The notes under the pieces were generated by a model, which did no database searches, had not been told where the DNA came from, and saw nothing but the letters and a program-made list of their open reading frames with translations. Positions 18,057 through 28,459 of a DNA stretch of 64,000 nt are shown in pieces. The stretch lies in assembly GCA_003116975.1 (NCBI GenBank), contig BGKB01000003.1, positions 124,001 through 188,000 of the forward strand, read 5' to 3'. Every line of letters starts with the position of its first letter. The first letter of the stretch is position 1. Origin of the DNA: Aurantiochytrium sp. KH105 (lineage: Eukaryota; Sar; Bigyra; Thraustochytrida; Thraustochytriidae). The translations under genes and the position numbers were made by a program.

Positions 18057-19922
18057 CTAGGCAGTAGCAGCCTGCTCTACGGGTGGAAGTACAGCCAGCA
18101 TGTCCCGCGGAAAGACGATATCAGCATGAAGTATCATACATTTGACAGCCTTTACGGAACTTGGCAAGTCGGCGAGCGTCTGGAGCATATCCCCGTTGGA
18201 TGCGTGGTCGCCAGAAGAAGGATTCGAAGCGCGCTTACCGCGAGAGAGAATGTTGGGAGCCCAGACGATTGTGAGATTATCGATGGTCATTTTGCTGGTT
18301 GGGCACCATGCAATAGAAATATGACACAAAAAGTGCATGAGATAGCCCAGAGCGTCAAGGTTTGCTTGTGGCATGGAGATCATACGATCCCCCATTTGGT
18401 ATGCCAAGGTGGTCATGTCTGGGATACATTCAGCCAGACGAAGAACCTGGGCGTGCGCAGCTTGTGGTACAATGGGCTCCGGGAGATCTCGGAAGAAGGC
18501 CTTGAGCAAAGACGCGACAGCATGCACGGAAGGTTCTGCGAGACTTCGTGATGATTGTGAAACTAAAGTCGTCGCAGTTGCGGCGGCACTTTGATCAGAG
18601 TCTTTGGCCTTGGGGGCCGCAGGGCGACCGCCGCGATTATACTGAGACTTGAGATACTCGACAACGTTTTCATCCCCGGGTATGCGAAAGATACCCTCTT
18701 GACCAGCACCTCGCTCCAGAATGCTTTCAACGCAGTCTTGAAGGACAAGGGGAACCCCCGATGCGCTTTGGCAGGCAACCTGATGGAGCGGAGCGCCAAA
18801 AACAAGCGTAGATGTCCTTGGACTGCCGATACTGTCTGTGCGAAGGCGTGAATTGGCACTCGAGGAGCAAGCTTGCGTTAGCGTAGACGCCGATGCGGAG
18901 CGCGGCGACCCAAAGGATGACGAGATCGCCACAGAGCTCTCAATGCCCAAAATGGTTCGTGTGCTCGGCAAGCCAGAAGAAGCACAATCGAGGGAGTCAG
19001 AGGCTCCTCTGGTTTCGTGCAAAGTCCTTGCGCTTGACTGACGAGAAAACGAAGAGCGAATCTCCTTGTGTCGGATTCCTCTCTCTGTGAGCAAACGTGG
19101 CTTGACGCGATGACTCCGGGTGCGCAAGGCTGCGTCCTTGTCCTCTTCGCCTTGGTGGAGACTCAGATTGATTGGCGTTGAACCTGTTGCTGCGGCCTGG
19201 CAAAGAAGGTCGCGCATGCTCTGCCCACTTGCGATGGCGGCGGATACGCTTCCGGGGGAAGTTGGTGAATCTGGCGGTGAGGGCACAGCACCGCACGAGT
19301 CCACATCAGCGTCGGCGGGCGTCTCTGGTACGTTGAGCACGCACCCAAGGCGCTCCACGAGCTTGCTCGTAGAGTGGACGTATTCGATTTTCTTCCAGAG
19401 GCGACTGCTTGTAAAAGGTCGTGCTAGCCACATGCGGGATCGCAAACGGCGCGAGGAGGTAAGAACAAAGACGCATGCGATGCTGTGGAGATGCGCTCTC
19501 GGCAAGAGCTTGTAGAACTTTTGCAGCCATGAAAGATAGCGCGAGTTCACCTCGCGCATGCCGTCGTGCACGTGAACAATGACAAAGTCTTCTGCGGCCA
19601 GAGCTTGGACGAGATAAAGTGCGTACACAAGCGTACGGTCGAAGAGGTCGTGCTCTGCGGTATTGGCGAGTCCTTGCACAAGATTGAGGCCGTAAAGCGC
19701 TAGAATGCGTCGTCGTTTGCGGTCTCGTCTTGGGTGCACCAGGGCAAACTGGATCTCCTCCGCTGCGGCGAGACCGTCGAGCCCCTCTTCGCTGTCGCCC
19801 ATGATCTTCATCTGGTCGTGCGCGAGCTTGCTTTGCAGAGCGCCGCGGCCAGAGACGATGCGCGCGTCGAGCTGCAGCCGCGGGCGGTGCTCCGCGCCCT
19901 CGTCCTCGTCCTCGTTCGCCAT
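18057..19922 (-). CDS. BCH/CRAL-TRIO plus RhoGAP domain protein (ARHGAP1/8-like)
   Basis: 621 codons. Role of the family: accelerates GTP hydrolysis on Rho/Rac/Cdc42 GTPases; the N-terminal Sec14-like BCH domain binds lipids or the GTPase. Seen: CRAL-TRIO/BCH-like domain at about residues 70-196 (FVIVHVHDGM, LHSIACVFVLTSSRRLRSRMW); a Ser-rich low-complexity linker (about 210-370); and a RhoGAP domain at about 380-600 with the arginine-finger motif GIFRIPG (Arg413), LLKAFFRDLPEPIVP, and the helix MTIDNLTIVWAPNIL with the conserved N-x-A-x-x-x-xP-N pattern. Catalytic residues look intact. Domain order matches animal ARHGAP1, with a longer linker. ATG context ACCATGG is strong. Single exon. Confidence 0.88.
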   Translation of the reverse strand: MANEDEDEGAEHRPRLQLDARIVSGRGALQSKLAHDQMKIMGDSEEGLDGLAAAEEIQFALVHPRRDRKRRRILALYGLNLVQGLANTAEHDLFDRTLVYALYLVQALAAEDFVIVHVHDGMREVNSRYLSWLQKFYKLLPRAHLHSIACVFVLTSSRRLRSRMWLARPFTSSRLWKKIEYVHSTSKLVERLGCVLNVPETPADADVDSCGAVPSPPDSPTSPGSVSAAIASGQSMRDLLCQAAATGSTPINLSLHQGEEDKDAALRTRSHRVKPRLLTERGIRHKEIRSSFSRQSSARTLHETRGASDSLDCASSGLPSTRTILGIESSVAISSSFGSPRSASASTLTQACSSSANSRLRTDSIGSPRTSTLVFGAPLHQVACQSASGVPLVLQDCVESILERGAGQEGIFRIPGDENVVEYLKSQYNRGGRPAAPKAKDSDQSAAATATTLVSQSSRSLAEPSVHAVASLLKAFFRDLPEPIVPQAAHAQVLRLAECIPDMTTLAYQMGDRMISMPQANLDALGYLMHFLCHISIAWCPTSKMTIDNLTIVWAPNILSRGKRASNPSSGDHASNGDMLQTLADLPSSVKAVKCMILHADIVFPRDMLAVLPPVEQAATA

Positions 19923-20440
19923 GGTCTCCGCTTCCCGGCGCGTTCTCGCGTGCCGTGCTTTCGCGCTCTTTGCTCTCGCGGCTGCCGCTTAGGCCGGACG
20001 AGCGAGCGAGCGAGCGAGCGAGCGCGCAGACGATCGAGCGAGCGAGGGAGAGAGGGGCCTGCGAAGGGCCGCTGTCCGCCCGCGCCGCCCAGGTCCCGCG
20101 CGCGGTCCTTTTCGCGCGGGGTCTCGGCGCCCTCGCCCAGGTCCCGGCGGCTCGATCCCAGGCAATCAATCGATCCGCGCCCCGCCCGCCCGCCCGCCGG
20201 CCTCGCGCGCGCCGCGCGTCCGGCCCGGGCTCTGCACGCCCGCGCCCGCGCCGCAGGCGTCCGCGCGGCCGCCCGGGAGCGCGGCGGAGTCGGCGCCGGC
20301 GGTCCGCCCGACCGTGTCTCGTTGGAGCTCTGCCTTCTTTCTTTCTTTCCTTCTTTCTTTCTCTCTTTCTGCGCTCTCCGATGCTCTCTTTGCAGAGTGT
20401 TTTGCGGAGTTGGGCAAAGCCAGCGAGGGACGAAGACTCG

Positions 20441-20471
<31 letters not shown>

Positions 20472-21038
20472 CAGAGCTGAGCTGAGCTGCGTTGGGAGAG
20501 CTTTGAGGGGATGCAGGAGATGGAGATGGAGAAGTTGAAGAAGAAGAAGAAGAGGTTGAAGGAGAAGAAGAGTGGTCAGGAGGGTCGAGATGGAGTTGCG
20601 GGATGGGGAGAACGAGGATGGGAGGAGAACTCTGTGATGACGAAGATGAAGACGAAGACGAAGGTGGGATAGGGGGTGGTCGGGCGAGGGCCCTGAGCAG
20701 GAAGAGGTGAAATGATCTCGAGTCAATGGGCCGATTCAAGAGGATGGGACAGGAATAGATAACGGAACAAGTGGCAGGTCTGATGACTCTTATCTTCTAT
20801 TGCCGGTGCTGCAACTGCACATGGCCCTGGCACCAACTGTTGCTGCTGCGCTCAGGCTGGGGTGCCTTCGACGCGTTCAAGATGCACTTTTGAACAAAAG
20901 CGGGGACTTATTCCGCACATTTGCTGAGCGGGACAATTCATCGGGGAAGCTGAGCAGCCAGCAAGTCAGCATGATTGCAAGGTGGACAAGGAACAAAGTG
21001 TATAGTATGATAACAGCGCAAAATCAGTCCAGAAAAAA
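19923..21038. promoter_or_regulatory. GC-rich upstream region of RhoGAP gene with simple repeats
   Basis: Holds (GAGC)n at about 19998-20030, (TTTC)n at about 20331-20366, GGACGA-type repeats at about 20436-20471, and GAAGAA runs at 20535-20570. The promoter of the minus-strand RhoGAP gene is expected at its left side and the 3' flank of the heme oxygenase gene at its right. No gene seen. Confidence 0.55.
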
Positions 21039-23048
21039 TCAGTTCCCAAATGTAGCGCCCGAGGCAACAACTGCGCCAAGGACGCATACTGCTGCAGAGG
21101 AAAGGGTCAGCGGGGAGACAATGGAGCCAGGGGAAAAGGGACTCGAGGGAAGGCCAAACCAATAGGAAAAAGAACCAGCATCACCACCGCTCGAGGACGG
21201 CTCGCTCGTGCGAGGCGAAAACGGGCACCGGCTTGCACGATGCACGGGAGCAGGCGTCTTTTCCGCGTCAACGAGGCCACATACTTGGTCCAGTTCGAGA
21301 AAGAGGCCAATGTTGAGCCGAAACGCCAGCACGGCCTCTTCAGCGATCGTGGCTGCCTCGTCCTCTGAGAGATCCATGGCGTCGAGTCGTGCACGATACA
21401 TGTTCTTGAAGTCTTTGGCGCTTGAGATCTCGGGAAAGACGTAAAACGCGGTGCCTTCGTCGCCCTCGAGTTGCAGCGACTTGCGAGCCATGCGACGCAA
21501 GGTCTGGCCTCCGCTCAAATCGCCCAGATAGCGCGTGTAGGCGTGTCCCACGAGTAGCAGAGGGTTGCTCTCAGCAAGCTGCTTGAGACGACCCATGTAG
21601 CAGCGCGAGGCGCGCGAAGGCACAGCGACGGCCACGTCCTCACGCCAGTTGGGGCCCATGAAAAAAGCAAGGTCCTCCTCGAGCCTTTCCTTTCGGTCGA
21701 GCACCTCAGGAAACCAGATTAAACGAAGGGCCTCGCAATGTCTGGACAAGACGGGATCGTCTTTGGAGCATGCTTGCGCAAACGCCTCTTCAAGCGCAGT
21801 GTAAACGTGGTACATGCGCACGATAAAGGCACAGTAGTCGCTTTTGCTGAGCTTGCACTTGATAAATGCGCGAATGAAGGCCACATTCTCGGCCTCGCGG
21901 TGGACCTGGCGTGTCTCCTCCTTGAGCAGCGAGGAAAGAGACATGTCTTGGCGGTGAGGCAGGGTTCGTGGCAGGCCGTGATGCAGACCTGCGGCAGCTG
22001 CGGGCGTGGTATCTACAAAAGGGCAGCGCTTTACAGCGGGGACCGGTGCGCCAGAAGGCGTCGACGAAGCGGGCTCTCGGGCTACGAGGCCACAGATACG
22101 ATCGAGCTCGAGAAAGAGCCCAATGTTGAGCCGGAACGCCAGCACGGCCTCTTGCGCGATCGCAGCGGCTTCAATCTCCGTCAGATTCATGGCGTCGAGT
22201 TGAGCGCGGTACATGTTCTTGAACTCCTTGGCGCTCGAGATCTCGGGAAAGACGTAGAACGCGGTGCCTTCGTCGCCCTCGAGTTGCAGCGACTTGCGAG
22301 CCATGCGACGCAAGGTCTGGCCTCCGCTCAAGTCGCCCAGATAGCGCGTGTAAGCGTGTCCCACGAGAAGCAGAGGATTGTTCTCAGCCAGCTGCTTGAG
22401 TCGGCCCACGTAGCAGCGCGAGGCGCGAGAGAGAGTCTGCACATTCGGGTCCTCGCGCCAGTTGTCGCCGAGGAGGAACGCAAGATCCTCCGCGAGGCGT
22501 TCCTTGCGGGCGAGAACTTTCGGGAACCAGATGGAGCGCAGCGCCTCTTGATGAACGGAAGATGCGGGCTCGTCCTCGGTGCATGCGTGGTCAAAGGCCT
22601 CTTCGAGCGCGCAGTAGACATGGTACATGCGCACGATAAAGGCGCAGTAGTCGTCTTTGCCAAGTTTGCACTTGATGAATGCGCGGATAAAGGCCACATT
22701 CTCGGCCTCGCGGTGGACCTGTCGCGTCTCCTCCTTGAGCAGCGTCGAGAGTTTCACCTCTGCGCCGCCGTGCACGCTCTCGACCGCGTGGCCCGCGTCT
22801 TTCTCCTCGGTCTCTTCCCCGGCGCTATCTCCGATCCGCGCGAGCACGGCGTCCAGCGCGGCGCGCGCGGTCACGGGGTCTCCCGCCTTGGCGTGCTCGT
22901 CCGCCGCCGCGCGCAGCAGCTTCTTGAGCGCGTGTCGCGGGCTGGCGTGCACCAGGGTGCCGTCCACGGGCGCCTTGGCGAACGCGGGGCACACGGCCGC
23001 GGCCTGCGCCTTGACCTGCGCCAGCGCGTCCTCCGGCGCCGCCTGCAT
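21039..23048 (-). CDS. HMOX: Double-domain heme oxygenase with Cys-Pro heme-regulatory motifs and C-terminal hydrophobic tail
   Basis: 669 codons from ATG 23048; the frame is open further upstream but that part reads as Arg/Ala low-complexity sequence. Family: oxidises heme to biliverdin, CO and iron. Two complete heme oxygenase domains lie in tandem, each with a proximal His in KEETRQVHREAEN (His112 and His383) and the distal-helix signature GHAYTRYLGDLSGGQ. They are nearly identical through long stretches, pointing to a recent internal duplication. Each domain is followed by a basic-Cys-Pro-Phe motif (RCPF; Cys342 and Cys608), like the heme-regulatory motifs of mammalian HO-2. A third Cys-Pro (Cys20) lies in the N-terminal extension. 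The last 30 residues end in a short hydrophobic run (AAVCVLGAVVASGATF) that may be a tail anchor in the ER. Both active sites look intact. Confidence 0.92.
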   Translation of the reverse strand: MQAAPEDALAQVKAQAAAVCPAFAKAPVDGTLVHASPRHALKKLLRAAADEHAKAGDPVTARAALDAVLARIGDSAGEETEEKDAGHAVESVHGGAEVKLSTLLKEETRQVHREAENVAFIRAFIKCKLGKDDYCAFIVRMYHVYCALEEAFDHACTEDEPASSVHQEALRSIWFPKVLARKERLAEDLAFLLGDNWREDPNVQTLSRASRCYVGRLKQLAENNPLLLVGHAYTRYLGDLSGGQTLRRMARKSLQLEGDEGTAFYVFPEISSAKEFKNMYRAQLDAMNLTEIEAAAIAQEAVLAFRLNIGLFLELDRICGLVAREPASSTPSGAPVPAVKRCPFVDTTPAAAAGLHHGLPRTLPHRQDMSLSSLLKEETRQVHREAENVAFIRAFIKCKLSKSDYCAFIVRMYHVYTALEEAFAQACSKDDPVLSRHCEALRLIWFPEVLDRKERLEEDLAFFMGPNWREDVAVAVPSRASRCYMGRLKQLAESNPLLLVGHAYTRYLGDLSGGQTLRRMARKSLQLEGDEGTAFYVFPEISSAKDFKNMYRARLDAMDLSEDEAATIAEEAVLAFRLNIGLFLELDQVCGLVDAEKTPAPVHRASRCPFSPRTSEPSSSGGDAGSFSYWFGLPSSPFSPGSIVSPLTLSSAAVCVLGAVVASGATFGN

Positions 23049-24553
23049 CTCCTCCTCCGCGCGCTCTCGCCGGCGGCCTCGGCGGCCGAGTCCTGCGCGT
23101 GCAGCTCCGAATCCAATCTGCACGAGCAGGTGCTCGACTCCGCGTCCTCCGCCGCCCTGACGCTTAGCCCGCGCGTGCGGCGCCCCGCGAGGCCCGCGCG
23201 CTCTCGCTGCGCTCCGCGCGCCCGCCGTGCAGGCTCGCGCGCTGGCGAGGGCTCGTCGGTTGGCCAGTTGCGGTTCTGCTGCTGCTGCTGCTCGCCCGTG
23301 CTCTCGTCTCGACGCCTTCTTGCGGCCGCGCTGTGCGCGCATTCGGTCTTTTGTGCTTGGCCTTTTCGCTGTCTTTTCTGGCTTTTCGTTTCTTTTTCTT
23401 CCGTTGTCTTTTCCTTTTTCCAGTTGTCTATTTGCATTCTTCACTTCCGTTTACGGTTGTGATGCAGTTAGGTCTTGCACTTTCACGCGCGGTACTGGAG
23501 CGTTCAAGCTTGACCCTCGCCGACGTCGCCCGCCCGCTTCTTCCTGCTGCATGACCACCCCCCCCCTCTTCCGTTCCACCCCCCCCTCCCACTGTGCACC
23601 CTCCCGCTCCGGAAACCCGGCCGCGAGGCCTCCCTCTCCGCCCCCTCCTCGCCCTCCCGCGCCGCGGACCCTCGCTCCGCCCTCGCGCGCGGACCTCGCG
23701 GGCTCGCGGCGCGGGCGCCCAGAATGGAATGGAATGCAAAGTGGAGCGAGGGAGGCGGTGCCGGCCTTGCGGCGCAGGACACCGCCGCGGCGCACGGGGA
23801 CGCTGGCGGTGGGTCCCTCACAGGTTTTTCACTGAGCTGCGGGACCGCAGCAATCCGTTGACGCGGGGCCGCGATTCCTCGTCCATCGAATTCGAGACAA
23901 CACGAGGAGCCGCGGCGAGGAGCGCGAGTCGCGCGCGCAGCGGAGACGGGGAATGCGCCGCGGTTGTGATCTTGGGCTCGGTCCCGGGCGCGTGCGGGCG
24001 CGTGCGAGGGAAGCGACGCACGCGCAGGGAGGGGGGGCGGAGAAAAGGGCGAAAGCTCCAGGAAGACGCGTGCGAGCACGTGCGAGGAGGCCTGCGCACG
24101 AGCCCGCCTCTGCAGGCTGCGGAGATAGTCTGATCTTGGCGGGAGGAGCTCGAAGGCGAGGGAGACAAGGGATGCACGTGCGAAGGTCAGGACGCACGCG
24201 CACGCACACGCACACACATAGAGACACACGCGTGATCGACCATGGCGAGGCTCGAGATGCCAGAAGACGGTCCGCCAGGCCCAAAAAGACCGTGCGTGCG
24301 ATGCCACCTTTCGTCGGCGGGCTGCAGGTAGGAAAAGAAAGAAAGCTCAGCAAACGACTGAGAAAAGAACTTTTAGGAGTCCACGATGACGCGACAGCCA
24401 AAGATCTTCTTGCCGTCGGCCAGGGGACGGCAGCGGCGGCAGCACGATCAACCTCAGACTGTGAACTATAACTTATACTAGTACGTTATCTCAATGGTTA
24501 GAAGGGAAGAAAGGAAGAAAGGGTTCTTCGCGGTGTGCTAGGAATCTTTTAGC
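23049..24553. other. Intergenic, GC-rich, no gene recognised
   Basis: Upstream of heme oxygenase and 3' of the CoA-transferase gene. Contains C-rich and CA/CG dinucleotide-rich tracts (about 23556-23590 and 24185-24235). Long ORFs on both strands are compositionally biased and were not called. Confidence 0.5.
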
Positions 24554-26119
24554 TTAGGCCTGGTCCATGGAAGGAAGATTGTCCACGACGGTGAAGTCGC
24601 AGCCCGTGGCAGCACGGATGTCCTCGAGCGAATGCTCCGGAGAGATCTCAATGAGGACGAGCGAGCCGGTGACCTTGTCAACGTCAAAGACACCCATCTC
24701 GGTGATGATGCGATCCACGACGCTGCGACCGGTGAGCGGCAGCGAGCAAGCCTTGAGCAGCTTGTGCGCACCACCCTTGGCCGTGTGCTCCATTGTGACG
24801 ACAACGCGCGTGCCGGAGGAGACAAGATCCATGGCGCCGCCCATGCCCTTGACCATCTTACCTGGAATAATCCAGTTGGCCAGATCGCCGTTCTCAGCCA
24901 CCTGGAGCGCACCGAGCACAGTGAGATCCACGTGAGCGCCACGGATCATGCCAAAGGACTCCGAGCTGCTAAAGGTGCTCGAGCCCGGAATCATCGTCAC
25001 AGTCTCCTTGCCGGCATTAATGAGGTCCGGGTCGACCTCTTCCTCCGTGGGGTAGGGTCCAAAGCCGAGAAGGCCATTCTCAGACTGCATCTCGATCTTG
25101 ATGCCCTCCGGCAAATAGTTGCTCGCCATTGTGGGCAGACCAATGCCCAAGTTCACATACATGCCGTCGCGGAATTCTTTGGCGGCGCGGCGAATGATGC
25201 GCTCGCGTGCGGGGTTCAAAGACTTGGAGGCGGCCTCCGAAGGCGGACGATAGATTGTGCGCTTTTCGATGCGCTTCTCGTACGAGTCGCCAAGAATAAG
25301 ACGGTCCACATAGATGCCCGGTACATGCACGCTGTCAGGGTCGAGTGAGCCTGCAGGAACGATTTCCTCAACCTCTGCGATGGTGACGCGCGCGGCCTTG
25401 GCGCACTCGGGGTTAAAGTTGCGCGCGGTCTTGCGAAAGATGAGGTTACCACGGTCATCGGCCTTCCATGCCTTGACGAGTGCGAAATCGCCCGTAATGG
25501 CCTCCTCCATGATGTACTGGCGTCCATTGAACTCGCGGGCCTCCCGCGGGTTGGCGCGGATGACCTCGGGTCCTTCCATTGCGCCTCCCGGGCCGAATTT
25601 AATGGGGAAACCGCCTTCCTGGATTAGCGTTCCCGCGGCCGTTGGGGTGTAAAAGGCAGGAATGCCGGCGCCTCCGGCGCGAAGGCGCTCCGCAAGGGTG
25701 CCCTGGGGCGTGAGTTCGACTTCGAGCTCTCCGGAGAGGTAAAGCTCCTCGAATTTTTTGTTCTCGCCCACGTACGAGGAGATCATGCGCTTGATCTGGC
25801 CGGTCTGCAGCAGGAGGCCGAGACCAAAGTCGTCCACGCCAGCATTGTTCGAGACGGCAGTCAGCCCGCGCGGGCCAGACTTGACGAGCGCATGAATAAG
25901 GTTCTCCGGGATGCCGCAGAGCCCGAAACCGCCCACGAGGAGCTTGGCGCCGTCCGGAATATCCGCGACGGCCTCGTCTGCGTTCGCGTAGATCTTGTCC
26001 GAGCGCACGCGTCCTGCCGTATCGCTCAGAGCTCGGGCGAAGGTCTTCGCGAGGGGCGTCGCCGCGACGCCGCGCCGCGCCACGGCGCCGCCGGTCCTCG
26101 TCCACGCGCGCAGAGCCAT
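24554..26119 (-). CDS. OXCT1: Succinyl-CoA:3-ketoacid CoA-transferase, mitochondrial
   Basis: 521 codons from ATG 26119 in an ACGATGG context; mammalian SCOT is about 520. Reaction: transfers CoA from succinyl-CoA to acetoacetate, the entry step of ketone-body use. Seen: N-terminal Arg/Ala-rich presequence without acidic residues for about 30 residues (mitochondrial targeting), then subunit-A-like half with [13 protein letters not shown] and [13 protein letters not shown] linker is followed by the subunit-B half with [13 protein letters not shown] and [12 protein letters not shown], in which Glu347 is the expected catalytic glutamate forming the CoA thioester, and later GGAMDLV. Single exon, minus strand like its neighbours. 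All family landmarks are intact. Very confident. Confidence 0.96.
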   Translation of the reverse strand: MALRAWTRTGGAVARRGVAATPLAKTFARALSDTAGRVRSDKIYANADEAVADIPDGAKLLVGGFGLCGIPENLIHALVKSGPRGLTAVSNNAGVDDFGLGLLLQTGQIKRMISSYVGENKKFEELYLSGELEVELTPQGTLAERLRAGGAGIPAFYTPTAAGTLIQEGGFPIKFGPGGAMEGPEVIRANPREAREFNGRQYIMEEAITGDFALVKAWKADDRGNLIFRKTARNFNPECAKAARVTIAEVEEIVPAGSLDPDSVHVPGIYVDRLILGDSYEKRIEKRTIYRPPSEAASKSLNPARERIIRRAAKEFRDGMYVNLGIGLPTMASNYLPEGIKIEMQSENGLLGFGPYPTEEEVDPDLINAGKETVTMIPGSSTFSSSESFGMIRGAHVDLTVLGALQVAENGDLANWIIPGKMVKGMGGAMDLVSSGTRVVVTMEHTAKGGAHKLLKACSLPLTGRSVVDRIITEMGVFDVDKVTGSLVLIEISPEHSLEDIRAATGCDFTVVDNLPSMDQA

Positions 26120-26870
26120 CGTCCTCGCGCGCCTCGTGCTCGCTCGCTCGCTCGCTCGCTCTTCAGGCAGTATCCAGGTCTGCCGCCGGTCGCGATTCCT
26201 CGCACGATCCCGCTCCGCGAAGACCGCGTGCCCGCCGGGCGCGCTTTGCGGGGACGCGACGCGCGGCGGCCGGGGCTCGTCTCTCGGCGCTGGGCCGCCG
26301 ACCGGGTATGCAACGCGTCCTCCGAGGTGAAGGTCGCGATCGCGAGGGCGGCGACGGCATTTGCACACGCGCACGCGAGACATCCGTCGTCTTCTCTCCA
26401 CCTTATTGCGCGCGATGCGAACCGGCGAGAGATTTTTCCCATTTGGGCCAGGCACAAAAGCGTCTTCGTGGCGGTGCCAAGAGCGACTCCTTTGGGCGGA
26501 CGCGGATGTCGCGAAGAGCGGCTCGAAGAGGAGTCGGCTCCGGGGGACGAGAGGAGGAAAGGTTTTGTGAGCTGGCGAGAGCGAGGGAAGAAGAAGGAGA
26601 GGAATAGCCCGGACGCTGGAGATGGGTGAATGGGAAGAGACGCCAAGATAGGACAGCCGCGGCGACCGATCCCTGGAGGGACGTACGAGCAATGAGGATT
26701 CCGTGGCAAAGATGGCACTCTCTAAAGCTGCAATCATCATAGTATACATGTTACATAATCAAAATGGAGGTGTATTCAGGCCGGCCGGCCGGCTGGCTGG
26801 CAGGTGGCAACTTCTTTCAGTGTCAAAAATAGCCGCCATAAAAGCGGTAATACGATCGCTGCGACCTGAT
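26120..26870. other. Upstream of CoA-transferase; GC-rich then AT-rich
   Basis: Begins with a (GCTC)n tract (about 26138-26162), probably within the promoter of the CoA-transferase gene. GGCCGGCCGGCTGGCTGGC repeats lie at about 26780-26802, just before the tandem duplication. No gene recognised. Confidence 0.5.
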
Positions 26871-28249
26871 TTACTGCGCCTTAGGCGTGAAGACCGGCAG
26901 GACATCGGCCGTTCCGAGACGTGCTCGCCCGCGAGGCCGTGGCTGCTGCGCGCGTGCGGATTTCGGGCTCATGTCGCTCGAGGACGAGCTCGATCGCACG
27001 AGCTTGTGCTGGGCTCCGCGCAAGTCGGTCATGGTTTTTCTTGGTCTTGCTTCTTTGCTTGCTCTTGCTTCTACGTTTGCTCTTGCTCTTGGTTTGGCTC
27101 TTTGGTTTTGCTTTGGGTGATCGTTTGGGGTTTGCTTCCGCCCGATACTTGGTCTTGCTTCCACAGCTCAAGCTACGTGGGCAGCTGAAGAAGCTGCCTG
27201 CTGTCGCGCCGTGTCCACTTGCAGTAGCCTGTAGATCGCATGCGACCGGTCAGGTTTCTCGTCTCGTCCAGAAAAATGCCTGACCTGCTCCCGCACTCGA
27301 AAGGAACAGCTTTCGAATTTTGTTCCATCCTTCCACAGCGCAAGCAACATGCTCCCCCCGGAAGAAGCAACCTGCTTCCGCGTCCCGTCCACTCGTGCAG
27401 AAAACTCCGCATGCGTCCTCCAGGCTAGCGGCCTCGCCGCCATTCGCTTCCATCGTTCTGCTCCTTGCCAGGCCTGGCTCCTGTGCCGACTAGCTTTCGG
27501 TTCAGATCCTTGCTTCCACAGCACAAGCTATCAGCTGTCCGCCAGACTGCAGAAGCACGAAGCAACGCTCTCGCGGCCACCGAGTAGCTGTCAATTCGTC
27601 AGAAAAGTCGCACGCCATCGCCAGCCAAGCAGGTCAGGCTTCTCGCCACCATCCATAGGATGCCTTGCTAGCATCGTTTTACCTTTAGCCTGGCCCCGCA
27701 CTCGCATTGAGCAGCTTTCAGCTGTGGGCGAGGTTTTGTCCGCGGCGCATTGGCCACGGAGAACGGACAGCTATGCAAGGAGGATCGCTTGGGGCCGGAG
27801 GCTTTCTGCAGCTCCATTACTCCGAACTGAGGTATGGGTATCACTAAGCGTGAGTCGTACAACGCGCGGAGGCCACCTATCTGGATTGGCTGGCGCGGAC
27901 AATCGCCGCTTAGCTACTCGTGACGGTTTTGGCTTAATTTACAGGACTCCGAAATCATCTGCTCTTGCTTCGCAGCTTCACAAAGACAGGGCTTCTAGCC
28001 GGCGCGATCGTCTCTAATGCACTGTATGCTCAGGGTCTTACCTTGCGTTGGTAACCGAAACGAGCTGCGTATCAGGCTGCATTGTGCTCAAAAGACAGCA
28101 AGCAAAGATCATCCAACTGAGAAGCCATGCAAAGAACGAAGGTCACAGAAACGAAACTTGGTTGTCAAAGAGTTTACATAGGTAAGAAAGTCAAAAACGA
28201 GAAGAGGATGCCAAGCGAAAAATCAGGCGTGTGTCTTGTCTCTCCAACG
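26823..28249 (+). repeat. Segmental tandem duplication, copy A (about 1.43 kb)
   Basis: First of three copies of a unit beginning TCAAAAATAGCCGCC. Next copies start at 28250 and 29730. Near-identity extends over almost the whole unit. Inside are three starts of a nested roughly 172-bp repeat marked by TTCCACAGCNCAAGC at 27159, 27331 and 27514. One 53-codon ORF lies at the left end on the minus strand. Confidence 0.9.
26871..27032 (-). CDS. Putative 53-residue basic microprotein, copy A
   Basis: ATG at 27032, TAA at 26871. Starts MTDLRGAQHKLVR, then a run of six Ser, then RPRGRARL, and ends VLPVFTPKAQ. Very basic, Ser/Arg-rich, no signal peptide or membrane segment. The same ORF recurs with unchanged protein sequence in copies B and C, whereas the DNA just upstream (AAGCAAGACCAAG-rich leader) differs by indels. 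Diverged relatives lie at 31.2 kb and 32.7 kb. I do not recognise the family. It could be a free small protein or the last exon of a larger gene; the shared ATG position near the start of similarity in all copies favours the former. Confidence 0.5.
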   Translation of the reverse strand: MTDLRGAQHKLVRSSSSSSDMSPKSARAQQPRPRGRARLGTADVLPVFTPKAQ

Positions 28250-28297
28250 TCAAAAATAGCCGCCGCAAAAGCGGTAATACGATCGCTGCGACCTGAT

Positions 28298-28459
28298 TTA
28301 CTGCGCCTTAGGCGTGAAGACCGGCAGGACATCGGCCGTTCCGAGACGTGCTCGCCCGCGAGGCCGTGGCTGCTGCGCGCGTGCGGATTTCGGGCTCATG
28401 TCGCTCGAGGACGAGCTCGATCGCACGAGCTTGTGCTGGGCTCCGCGCAAGTCGGTCAT
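28298..28459 (-). CDS. Putative 53-residue basic microprotein, copy B
   Basis: ATG at 28459, TAA at 28298. By eye the 162-base ORF is identical to copy A, including the HKLVR block, Ser run and VLPVF end. The leader immediately upstream has lost about 10 to 15 bases net and carries substitutions relative to copy A, so the ORF is better conserved than its flank. Family unknown. Confidence 0.5.
   Translation of the reverse strand: MTDLRGAQHKLVRSSSSSSDMSPKSARAQQPRPRGRARLGTADVLPVFTPKAQ

Noticed and set aside
19306..20739. A 477-codon minus-strand frame with Ser runs
   Set aside because: Overlaps the RhoGAP gene in another frame and reads through simple repeats.
23049..23444. N-terminal extension of the heme oxygenase frame
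   Set aside because: Basic, low-complexity, upstream of a suitable ATG at 23048; more likely leader or promoter.
21738..23462. A 574-codon plus-strand frame
   Set aside because: Antisense of the double heme oxygenase gene; repeated motifs in it mirror the duplicated domains.
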